From: Liolophura sinensis
Lineage: Eukaryota > Mollusca > Polyplacophora > Chitonida > Chitonidae
Assembly: GCF_032854445.1 (NCBI RefSeq)
Contig: NW_027018159.1
Location: 1-64,000 of the forward strand
Reading direction: 5' to 3'
DNA: 64,000 nucleotides
Of this stretch, positions 26,130 through 37,900 are shown piece after piece. Position 1 is the first letter of the stretch, and the number at the start of each line of letters is the position of its first letter. The position numbers and the translations under genes were made by a program. The notes below the pieces were generated by a model that ran no database searches, was not told where the DNA came from, and worked only from the letters and a program-made list of their open reading frames with translations.

Positions 26130-27777
26130 CCATGGAAACCAGGGAAATTTGCAATTTTTCAACAGCTGCCGAGGCCTGGCTCAATTCCGCATCTTTTGGC
26201 TTCTGACTCATGTGGGTCTGTGGTCAGTTGTACTTTTTACAGCAGACTGTATCAAGTACCTTGTGTTTTTCACGTACAAATGGTGTGGTTTTTCTACACG
26301 TAAATAAAGACATTAAGATTGTCTTCGACTTAGAAGTAAGGCAATTGCTGGGTGAGTTAAATGGGCTTAGCCCAAAGATTTGACGTCTTCTGGGCTACCG
26401 AAGGGCACATAACTTATAGTCAAAAGTTGAATATAGTAATGACCAGTCGCGATTGTACAGAGTACAGTGTAGCCGATTTCAATTAACAAAAAGACGAAGC
26501 AAAAATGGAAAAGTGGAAAAACTGTTCCAGTGCTACTAGTAAGAGGCTAATCCGACGTATTTTGTGACGAGAAATCGAATGGTGCAAACCGCGTTGCTCT
26601 CCGACCAATACTTTTGGCTGTAGCGACAGATCAATGATCATTGATGTCATAATCACGTGCCCAGCAACGGCTCTTACTCCATGGAAACCAGGGATATTTG
26701 CAATTTTTTAACAGCTGCCGATGCCTGGCCGAATTCTGCATCTTTTGGCACCTTAAAAATGTGGGTCAGTGTTTAGTTGTACTTTTTACAGCAGACTGTA
26801 TCAAGTACCTTGTGTTTTTTTATGTACAAATGGTCTGGTTTTTCTACACGTAGATAAAGACATTGAGATTGTCTTGCACTTAGAAGTAAGACAATTGCTG
26901 GGTGAGTTAAATGGGCTTAGCCCATAGATTTCAGGTCTTCTGGGCTACCGAAGGGCACATAACTTATAGTCAAAAGTTGAATATAGTAATGACCAGTCGC
27001 GATTGTACAGAGTACAGTGTAGCCGATTTCAATTAACAAAAAGACCAGGCAAAATTGCAAAAGTGGACAAACTGTTCCAGTGCTGCTAGTAAGAGGCTAA
27101 TCCGACGTATTTTGTGACGAGAAATCGAATGGTGCAAACCGCGTTGCTCTCCGACCAATACTTTTGGCTGTAGTGACAATTGAATGATCATTTATGTCAT
27201 AATCACGTGCCCAGCAACGGCTCTTACTCCATGGAAACCAGGGAAATTTGCAATTTTTCAACAGCTGCCGATGCCTGGCTCAATTCCGCATCTTTTGGCA
27301 CCTTACTGAAGTGGGTCAGTGTTCAGTTGTACTTTTTACAGCAGACTGTATCAAGTACCTTGTGGTTTTCACGTACAAATGGTGTGGTTTTTCTACACGT
27401 AGATAAAGACATTGAGATTGTATTGCACTTAGAAGTAAGGCAATTGCTGGGTGAGTCAGATGGGCTTAGATCAAAGATTTCAGGTCTTCTGGGCTACCGA
27501 AGGGCACATAACTTATAGTCAAAAGTTGAATATAGTAATGACCAGTCGCGATTGTACAGAGTACAGTGTAGCCGATTTCAATTAACAAAAAGACCAGGCA
27601 AAAATGCAAAAGTGGACAAACTGTTCCAGTGCTGCTGGTAAGAGGCTAATCCGACGTATTTTGTGACGAGAAATCGAATGGTGCAAACCGCGTTGCTCTC
27701 CGACCAATACTTTTGGCTGTAGTGACAATTGAATGATCATTTATGTCATAATCACGTGCCCAGCAACGGCTCTTACT
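26130..27777. repeat. Three-unit C/D/B stretch before the 5-unit HOR
   Basis: Units by CCATGG position: 26130 C with an unusual box (GGCTTCTGACTCATG, near 26198), 26679 D, 27229 B. The B unit carries the private GAGTCAGATGGGCTTAGATC near 27453-27472, seen nowhere else in the window. The C unit has AATAAA at 26303-26308 in place of GATAAA. Confidence 0.88.
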
Positions 27778-30521
27778 CCATGGAAACCAGGGAAATTTGC
27801 AATTTTTCAACAGCTGCCGATGCCTGGCTGAATTCCGCATCTTTTGGCACCTTACTGAAGTGGGTTAGTGTTCAGTTGTACTTTTTACAGCAGACTGTAT
27901 CAAGTACCTTGTGTTTTTCACGTACAAATGGTGTGGTTTTTCTACACGTAGATAAAGACATTAAGATTGTCTTCGACTTCGAAGTAAGGCTATTGCTGGG
28001 TGAGTTAAATGGGCTTAGCCCAAAGATTTGACGTCTTCTGGGCTACCGAAGGGCACATAACTTATAGTCAAAAGTTGAATATAGTAATGACCAGTCGCGA
28101 TTGTACAGAGTACAGTTTAGCCGATTTCAATTAACAAAAAGACGAAGCAAAAATGCAAAAGTGGAAAAACTGTTCCAGTGCTACTAGTAAGAGGCTAATC
28201 CGACGTATTTTGTGACGAGAAATCGAATGGTGCAAACCGCGTTGCTCTCCGACCAATACTTTTGGCTGTAGCGACAGATCAATGATCATTGATGTCATAA
28301 TCACGTGCCCAGCAACGGCTCTTACTCCATGGAAACCAGGGATATTTGCAATTTTTTAACAGCTGCCGATGCCTGGCCGAATTCTGCATCTTTTGGCACC
28401 TTAAAAATGTGGGTCAGTGTTTAGTTGTACTTTTTACAGCAGACTGTATCAAGTACCTTGTGTTTTTTATGTACAAATGGTGTGGTTTTTCTACACGTAG
28501 ATAAAGACATTGAGATTGTCTTGCACTTAGAAGTAAGGCAATTGCTGGGTGAGTTAAATGGGCTTAGCTCAAAGATTTCAGGTCTTCTGGGCTACCGAAG
28601 GGCACATAACTTATAGTCAAAAGTTGAATATAGTAATGACCAGTCGCGATTGTACAGAGTACAGTGTAGCCGATTTCAATTAACAAAAAGACCAGGGAAA
28701 ATTGCAAAAGTGGACAAACTGTTCCAGTGCTGCTGGTAAGAGGCTAATCCGACGTATTTTGTGACGAGAAATCGAATGGTGCAAACCGCGTTGCTCTCCG
28801 ACCAATACTTTTGGCTGTAGTGACAATTGAATGATCATTTATGTCATAATCACGTGCCCAGCAACGGCTCTTACTCCATGGAAACCAGGGAAATTTGCAA
28901 TTTTTCAACAGCTGCCGATGCCTGGCTCAATTCCGCATCTTTTGGCACCTTACTGAAGTGGGTCAGTGTTCAGTTGTACTTTTTACAGCAGACTGTATCA
29001 AGTACCTTGTGTTTTTCACGTACAAATGGTGTGGTTTTTCTACACGTAGATAAAGACATTAAGATTGTCTTCGACTTAGAAGTAAGGCAATTGCTGGGTG
29101 AGTTAAATGGGCTTAGCCGAAAGATTTGACGTCTTCTGGGCTACCGAAGGGCACATAACTTATAGTCAAAAGTTGAATATAGTAATGACCAGTCGCGATT
29201 GTACAGAGTACAGTGTAGCCGATTTCAATTAACAAAAAGACGAAGCAAAAATGCAAAAGTGGAAAAACTGTTCCAGTGCTACTAGTAAGAGGCTAATCCG
29301 ACGTATTTTGTGACGAGAAATCGAATGGTGCAAACCGCGTTGCTCTCCGACCAATACTTTTGGCTGTAGCGACAGATCACTGATCATTGATGTCATAATC
29401 ACGTGCCCAGCAACGGCTCTTACTCCATGGAAACCAGGGATATTTGCAATTTTTTAACAGCTGCCGATGCCTGGCCCAATTCTGCATCTTTTGGCACCTT
29501 AAAAATGTGGGTCAGTGTTTAGTTGTACTTTTTACAGCAGACTGTATCAAGTACCTTGTGTTTTTTATGTACAAATGGTGTGGTTTTTCTACACGTAGAT
29601 AAAGACATTGAGATTGTCTTGCACTTAGAAGTAAGGCAATTGCTGGGTGAGTTAAATGGGCTTAGCTCAAAGATTTCAGGTCTTCTGGGCTACCGAAGGG
29701 CACATAACTTATAGTCAAAAGTTGAATATAGTAATGACCAGTCGCGATTGTACAGAGTACAGTGTAGCCGATTTCAATTAACAAAAAGACCAGGCAAAAT
29801 TGCAAAAGTGGACAAACTGTTCCAGTGCTGCTGGTAGAGGCTAATCCGACGTATTTTGTGACGACAAATCGAATGGTGCAAACCGCGTTGCTCTCCGACC
29901 AATACTTTTGCCTGTAGTGACAATTTAATGATCATTGATGTCATAATCACGTGCCCAGCAACGGCCCTTACTCCATGGAAACCAGGGAAATTTGCAATTT
30001 TTCAACAGCTGCCGAGGCCTGCTCAATCCGCATCTTTTGGCACCTTATTCATGTGGGGTCTGTGGTCAGTTGTACTTTTTACAGCAGACTGTATCAAGTA
30101 CCTTGTGTTTTTCACGTACAAATGGTGGTGGTTTTTCTACACGTAAATAAAGACATTGAGATTGTCTTGCACTTAGAAGTAAGGCAATTGCTGGGTGAGT
30201 TAAATGGGCTTAGCCCAAAGATTTCAGGTCTTCTGGGCTACCGAAGGGCACATAACTTATAGTCAAAAGTTGAATATAGTAATGACCAGTCGCGATTGTA
30301 CAGAGTACAGTGTAGTCCGATTCAATTACAAAAAGACCAGGCAAAAATGCAAAAGTGGACAAACTGTTCCAGTGCTGCCTGGTAAGAGGCTAATCCGACG
30401 TATTTTGTGACGACAAATCGAATGGTGCAAACCGCGTTGCTCTCCGACCAATACTTTTGGCTGTAGTGACAATTGAATGATCATTTATGTCATAATCTCG
30501 TGCCCAGCAACGGCTCTTACT
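27778..30521. repeat. 5-unit higher-order repeat, copy 1
   Basis: Units by CCATGG position: 27778 B, 28327 D, 28876 B, 29425 D, 29973 C. The order B-D-B-D-C repeats at 30522. The leading B is marked by CTGAATTCC and GTAAGGCTATTG. The D units match the B units in CTTGCACTTAG, unlike the D units before 20 kb. The last unit is affected by the indel patch at 29831-31590. Confidence 0.88.
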
Positions 30522-31590
30522 CCATGGAAACCAGGGAAATTTGCAATTTTTTCAACAGCTGCCGATGCCTGGCTGAATTCCGCATTCTTTTGGCACCTTA
30601 CTGAAGTGGGTCAGTGTTCAGTTGTACTTTTTACAGCAGACTGTAATCAAGTACCTTTGTGTTTTTCACGTACAAATGGTCTTGGTTTTTCTACACGTAG
30701 ATAAAGACATTAAGATTGTCTTCGACTTAGAAGTAAGGCTATTGCTGGGTGAGTTAAATGGGCTTAGCCGAAAGATTTGACGTCTTCTGGCTACCGAAGG
30801 GCACATAACTTTTAGTCAAAAGTTGAATATAGTAATGACCAGTCGCGATTGTACAGATTACAGTGTAGCCGGTTTCAATTAACAAAAAGACAAAGCAAAA
30901 ATGCAAAAGTGGAAAAACTGTTCCACTGCTACTAGTAAGAGGCTAATCCGACGTATTTTGTGACGAGAAATCGAATGGTGCAAACCGCGTTGCTCTCCGA
31001 CCAATACTTTTGGCTGTAGCGACAGATCAATGATCATTGATGTCATAATCACGTGCCCAGCAACGGCTCTTACTCCATGGAAACCAGGGATATTTGCAAT
31101 TTTTTAACTGCTGCCGATGCCTGGCCCAATTCTGCATCTTTTGGCACCTTAAAAATGTGGGTCAGTGTTTAGTTGTACTTTTTACAGCAGACTGTATCAA
31201 GTACCTTGTGTTTTTTATGTACAAATGGTCTGGTTTTTCCACACGTAGATAAAGACATTGAGATTGTCTTGCACTTAGAAGTAAGGCAATTGCTGGGTGA
31301 GTTAAAATGGGCTTAGCTCAAAGATTTCAGGTCTTTCTGGGCTACCGAAGGGCACATAACTTATAGTCAAAAGTTGAATATAGTAATGACCAGTCGCGAT
31401 TGTACAGAGTACAGTGTAGCCGATTTCAATTAACAAAAAGACCAGGCAAAATTGCAAAAGTGGACAAACTGTTCCAGTGCTGCTGGTAAAAGGCTAATCC
31501 GACGTATTTTGTGACGAGAAATCGAAATGGTGCAAACCGCGTTGCTCTCCGACCAATACCTTTTGGCTGTAGTGACAATTGGAATGATCA
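29831..31590. other. Patch dense in single-base indels
   Basis: Aligned by eye with its twin at about 32,585-34,335, this stretch differs by 20 one-base insertions or deletions and about one substitution (near 30681). Examples are GTAGAGG for GTAAGAGG (29834), GCCTGCTCAATCCG (about 30017), GTGGGGTC (30054), GCATTCTTTTGG (about 30582), GTTAAAATGG (about 31302) and CGAAATGG (about 31523). Unit spacings are 548, 549, 553 and 554 against a regular 549 in the twin. Most changes are in homopolymers, which suggests base-calling or assembly error more than evolution. Confidence 0.85.
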
Positions 31591-33275
31591 TTTATGTCAT
31601 AATCACGTGCCCAGCAACGGCTCTTACTCCATGGAAACCAGGGAAATTTGCAATTTTTCAACAGCTGCCGATGCCTGGCTCAATTCCGCATCTTTTGGCA
31701 CCTTACTGAAGTGGGTCAGTGTTCAGTTGTACTTTTTACAGCAGACTGTATCAAGTACCTTGTGTTTTTCACGTACAAATGGTGTGGTTTTTCTACACGT
31801 AGATAAAGACATTAAGATTGTCTTCGTCTTAAAAGTAAGGCAATTGCTGGGTGAGTTAAATGGGCTTAGCCGAAAGATTTGACGTCTTCTGGGCTACCGA
31901 AGGGCACATAACTTATAGTCAAAAGTTGAATATAGTAATGACCAGTCGCGATTGTACAGAGTACAGTGTAGCCGATTTCAATTAACAAAAAGACGAAGCA
32001 AAAATGCAAAAGTGGAAAAACTGTTCCAGTGCTACTAGTAAGAGGCTAATCCGACGTATTTTGTGACGAGAAATCGAATGGTGCAAACCGCGTTGCTCTC
32101 CGACCAATACTTTTGGCTGTAGCGACAGATCAATGATCATTGATGTCATAATCACGTGCCCAGCAACGGCTCTTACTCCATGGAAACCAGGGATATTTGC
32201 AATTTTTTAACAGCTGCCGATGCCTGGCCCAATTCTGCATCTTTTGGCACCTTAAAAATGTGGGTCAGTGTTTAGTTGTACTTTTTACAGCAGACTGTAT
32301 CAAGTACCTTGTGTTTTTTATGTACAAATGGTCTGGTTTTTCTACACGTAGATAAAGACATTGAGATTGTCTTGCACTTAGAAGTAAGGCAATTGCTGGG
32401 TGAGTTAAATGGGCTTAGCTCAAAGATTTCAGGTCTTCTGGGCTACCGAAGGGCACATAACTTATAGTCAAAAGTTGAATATAGTAATGACCAGTCGCGA
32501 TTGTACAGAGTACAGTGTAGCCGATTTCAATTAACAAAAAGACCAGGCAAAATTGCAAAAGTGGACAAACTGTTCCAGTGCTGCTGGTAAGAGGCTAATC
32601 CGACGTATTTTGTGACGACAAATCGAATGGTGCAAACCGCGTTGCTCTCCGACCAATACTTTTGCCTGTAGTGACAATTTAATGATCATTGATGTCATAA
32701 TCACGTGCCCAGCAACGGCCCTTACTCCATGGAAACCAGGGAAATTTGCAATTTTTCAACAGCTGCCGAGGCCTGGCTCAATTCCGCATCTTTTGGCACC
32801 TTATTCATGTGGGTCTGTGGTCAGTTGTACTTTTTACAGCAGACTGTATCAAGTACCTTGTGTTTTTCACGTACAAATGGTGTGGTTTTTCTACACGTAA
32901 ATAAAGACATTGAGATTGTCTTGCACTTAGAAGTAAGGCAATTGCTGGGTGAGTTAAATGGGCTTAGCCCAAAGATTTCAGGTCTTCTGGGCTACCGAAG
33001 GGCACATAACTTATAGTCAAAAGTTGAATATAGTAATGACCAGTCGCGATTGTACAGAGTACAGTGTAGCCGATTTCAATTAACAAAAAGACCAGGCAAA
33101 AATGCAAAAGTGGACAAACTGTTCCAGTGCTGCTGGTAAGAGGCTAATCCGACGTATTTTGTGACGACAAATCGAATGGTGCAAACCGCGTTGCTCTCCG
33201 ACCAATACTTTTGGCTGTAGTGACAATTGAATGATCATTTATGTCATAATCTCGTGCCCAGCAACGGCTCTTACT
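30522..33275. repeat. 5-unit higher-order repeat, copy 2
   Basis: Units by CCATGG position: 30522 B, 31075 D, 31629 B, 32178 D, 32727 C. Length is 2754 bp instead of about 2745 because of extra single bases before 31590. It shares CTCGTGCCC, AACTGCTGCC, CAGATTACAGTG and CTTCGTCTTAAAAG with the following partial copy, so these two copies are the closest relatives. Confidence 0.88.
32900..32905. promoter_or_regulatory. AATAAA, possible polyadenylation-type signal in a few C units
   Basis: A single G-to-A change turns the usual GATAAAG into AATAAAG. It also occurs at 26303-26308 and 30146-30151. With no gene present this is only a sequence match. Confidence 0.2.
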
Positions 33276-34922
33276 CCATGGAAACCAGGGAAATTTGCAA
33301 TTTTTCAACAGCTGCCGATGCCTGGCTGAATTCCGCATCTTTTGGCACCTTACTGAAGTGGGTCAGTGTTCAGTTGTACTTTTTACAGCAGACTGTATCA
33401 AGTACCTTGTGTTTTTCACGTACAAATGGTGTGGTTTTTCTACACGTAGATAAAGACATTAAGATTGTCTTCGACTTAGAAGTAAGGCTATTGCTGGGTG
33501 AGTTAAATGGGCTTAGCCGAAAGATTTGACGTCTTCTGGGCTACCGAAGGGCACATAACTTTTAGTCAAAAGTTGAATATAGTAATGACCAGTCGCGATT
33601 GTACAGATTACAGTGTAGCCGGTTTCAATTAACAAAAAGACAAAGCAAAAATGCAAAAGTGGAAAAACTGTTCCACTGCTACTAGTAAGAGGCTAATCCG
33701 ACGTATTTTGTGACGAGAAATCGAATGGTGCAAACCGCGTTGCTCTCCGACCAATACTTTTGGCTGTAGCGACAGATCAATGATCATTGATGTCATAATC
33801 ACGTGCCCAGCAACGGCTCTTACTCCATGGAAACCAGGGATATTTGCAATTTTTTAACTGCTGCCGATGCCTGGCCCAATTCTGCATCTTTTGGCACCTT
33901 AAAAATGTGGGTCAGTGTTTAGTTGTACTTTTTACAGCAGACTGTATCAAGTACCTTGTGTTTTTTATGTACAAATGGTCTGGTTTTTCCACACGTAGAT
34001 AAAGACATTGAGATTGTCTTGCACTTAGAAGTAAGGCAATTGCTGGGTGAGTTAAATGGGCTTAGCTCAAAGATTTCAGGTCTTCTGGGCTACCGAAGGG
34101 CACATAACTTATAGTCAAAAGTTGAATATAGTAATGACCAGTCGCGATTGTACAGAGTACAGTGTAGCCGATTTCAATTAACAAAAAGACCAGGCAAAAT
34201 TGCAAAAGTGGACAAACTGTTCCAGTGCTGCTGGTAAAAGGCTAATCCGACGTATTTTGTGACGAGAAATCGAATGGTGCAAACCGCGTTGCTCTCCGAC
34301 CAATACTTTTGGCTGTAGTGACAATTGAATGATCATTTATGTCATAATCACGTGCCCAGCAACGGCTCTTACTCCATGGAAACCAGGGAAATTTGCAATT
34401 TTTCAACAGCTGCCGATGCCTGGCTCAATTCCGCATCTTTTGGCACCTTACTGAAGTGGGTCAGTGTTCAGTTGTACTTTTTACAGCAGACTGTATCAAG
34501 TACCTTGTGTTTTTCACGTACAAATGGTGTGGTTTTTCTACACGTAGATAAAGACATTAAGATTGTCTTCGTCTTAAAAGTAAGGCAATTGCTGGGTGAG
34601 TTAAATGGGCTTAGCCGAAAGATTTGACGTCTTCTGGGCTACCGAAGGGCACATAACTTATAGTCAAAAGTTGAATATAGTAATGACCAGTCGCGATTGT
34701 ACAGAGTACAGTTTAGCCGATTTCAATTAACAAAAAGACGAAGCAAAAATGCAAAAGTGGAAAAACTGTTCCAGTGCTACTAGTAAGAGCCTAATCCGAC
34801 GTATTTTGTGACGAGAAATCGAATGGTGCAAACCGCGTTGCTCTCCGACCAATACTTTTGGCTGTAGCGACAGATCAATGATCATTGATGTCATAATCAC
34901 GTGCCCAGCAACGGCTCTTACT
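33276..34922. repeat. 5-unit higher-order repeat, partial copy 3
   Basis: Units by CCATGG position: 33276 B, 33825 D, 34374 B, then type A at 34923 instead of D. The three units match 30522-32177 in all private substitutions but have regular 549-bp spacing. Confidence 0.88.
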
Positions 34923-37900
34923 CCATGGAAACCAGGGATATTTGCAATTTTTTAACAGCTGCCGATGCCTGGCCCAATTCCACATCTTTTGGCACCTTAT
35001 AAATGTGGGTCAGTGTTTAGTTGTACTTTTCACAGCAGACTGTATCAAGTACCTTGTGTTTTTTATGTTCAAATGGTCAGGTTTTTCTACACGTAGACAA
35101 AGACATTGAGATTGTCTTGGACATAGAAGTAAGACAATTACTGGGTGAGTTGAATGGGCTTAGCCGATAGATTTGACGTCTTTTGGGCTACTGAAGGGCA
35201 CATAACTTATAGTCAAAAGTTGAATATAGTAATGACCAGTCGCGATTGTACAGAGTACAGTGTAGCCGATTTCAATTAACAAAAAGACCAGGTAAAAATG
35301 CAAAAGTGGACAAACTGTTCCAGTGCTGCTGGTAAGAGGCTAATTCGACGTATTTTGTGACGAGAAATCGAATGGTGCAAACCGCGTTGCTCTCCGACCA
35401 ATACTTTTGGCTGTAGTGACAATTGAATGATCATTTATGTCATAATCACGTGCCCAGCAACGGCTCTTACTCCATGGAAACCAGGGAAATTTGCAATTTT
35501 TCAACAGCTGCCGATGCCTGGCTCAATTCCGCATCTTTTGGCACCTTACTGAAGTGGGTCAGTGTTCAGTTGTACTTTTTACAGCAGACTGTATCAAGTA
35601 CCTTGTGGTTTTCACCTACAAATGGTGTGGTTTTTCTACACGTAGATAAAGACATTGAGATTGTATTGCACTTAGAAGTAAGGCAATTGCTGGGTGAGTT
35701 AAATGGGCTGAGCCCAAAGATTTCAGGTCTTCTGGGCTACCGAAGGGCACATAACTTATAGTCAAAAGTTGAATATAGTAATGACCAGTCGCGATTGTAC
35801 AGAGTACAGTGTAGCCGATTTCAATTAACAAAAATACCAGGCAAAAATTCAAAAGTGGAAAAACTGTTCCACTGCTACTAGTAAGAGGCTAATCCGACGT
35901 ATTTTGTGACGAGAAATTGAATGGTGCAAACCGCGTTGCCCTCCGACCAATACTTTTGGCTGTAGCGACAGATCAATGATCATTGATGTCATAATCACGT
36001 GCCCAGCAACGGCTCTTACTCCATGGAAACCAGGGATATTTGCAATTTTTTAACAGCTGCCGATGCCTGGCCCAATTCCACATCTTTTGGCACCTTATAA
36101 ATGTGGGTCAGTGTTTAGTTGTACTTTTTACAGCAGACTGTATCAAGTACCTTGTGTTTTTTATGTACAAATGGTGTGGTTTTTCTACACGTAGATAAAG
36201 ACATTGAGATTGTCTTGGACTTAGAAGTAAGACAATTGCTGGGTGAGTTAAATGGGCTTAGCCCAAAGATTTCAGGTCTTCTGGGCTACCGAAGGGCACA
36301 TAACTTATAGTCAAAAGTTGAATATAGTAATGACCAGTCGCGATTGTACAGAGTACAGTGTAGCCGATTTCAATTAACAAAAAGACCAGGCAAAAATGCA
36401 AAAGTGGAAAAATTGTTCCAGTGCTGCTGGTAAGAGGCTAATCCGACGTATTTTGTGACGAGAAATCGAATGGTGCAAACCGCGTTGCTCTCCGACCAAT
36501 ACTTTTGGCTGTAGCGACAATTGAATGATAATTTATGTCATAATCACGTGCCCAGCAACGGCTCTTACTCCATGGAAACCAGGGATATTTGCAATTTTTC
36601 AACAGCTGCCGATGCCTGGCCCAATTCTGCATCTTTTGGCACCTTAAAAATGTGGGTCAGTGTTTAGTTGTACTTTTTACAGCAGACTGTATCAAGTACC
36701 TTGTGTTTTTTATGTACAAATGGTCTGGTTTTTCTACACGCAGATAAAGACATTGAGATTGTCTTGGACTTAGAAGTAAGGCAATTGCTGGGTGAGTTAA
36801 ATGGGATTGGCCCAAAGATTTGACGTCTTCTGGGCTACCGAAGGGCACATAACTTATAGTGAAAAGTTGAATATAGTAATGACCAGTCGCGATTGTACAG
36901 AGTACAGTTTAGCCGATTTCAATTAACAAAAAGACCAGGCAAAAATGCAAAAGTGGAAAAACTGTTCCAGTGCTACTAGTAAGAGTCTAATCCGACGTAT
37001 ATTGTGACGAGAAATCGAATGGTGCAATCCGCGTTGCTCTCCGACCAATACTTTTGGCTGTAGCGACAATTGAATGATCATTTATGTCATAATCACGTGC
37101 CCAGCAACGGCTCTTACTCCATGGAAACCAGGGATATTTGCAATGTTTCAACAGCTGCCGATGCCTGGCTCAATTCCGCATCTTTTGGCACCTTACTGAA
37201 GTGGGTTAGTGTTCAGTTGTACTTTTTACAGCAGACTGTATCAAGTACCTTGTGGTTTTCACGTACAAATGGTGTGGTTTTTCTACACGTAGATAAAGAC
37301 ATTCAGATTGTCTTGCACTTAGAAGTAAGGCAATTGCTGGGTGAGTTAAATGGGCTTAGCCCAAAGATTTGACGTCTTCTGGGCTACCGAAGGGCACATA
37401 ACTTATAGTCAAAAGTTGAATATAGTAATGACCAGTCGCGATTGTACAGAGTGCAGTGTAGCCGATTTCAATTAACAAAAAGACCAGGCAAAAATGCAAA
37501 AGTGGAAAAACTGTTCCAGTGCTGCTTGTAAGAGGCTAATCCGACGTATTTTGTGACGACAAATCGAATGGTGCAAACCGCGTTGCTCTCCGACCAATAC
37601 TTTTGCCTGTAGTGACAATTGAATGATCATTTATGTCATAATCACGTGCCCAGCAACGGCTCTTACTCCATGGAAACCAGGGAAATTTGCAATTTTTCAA
37701 CAGCTGCCGATGCCTGGCTCAATTCCGCATCTTTTGGCACCTTATTCATGTGGGTCTGTGGTCAGTTGTACTTTTTACAGCAGACTGTATCAAGTACCTT
37801 GTGTTTTTCACGTACAACTGCTGTGGTTTTTCTACACGTAGATAAAGACATTGAGATTGTCTTGCACTTAGAAGAAAGGCAATTGCTGGGTGAGTTAAAT

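Noticed and set aside
26303-32905. AATAAA sites as evidence of transcript ends
   Set aside because: Only three units have it, through one substitution, two of them in twin copies. A six-base match in AT-rich repeats is expected by chance.
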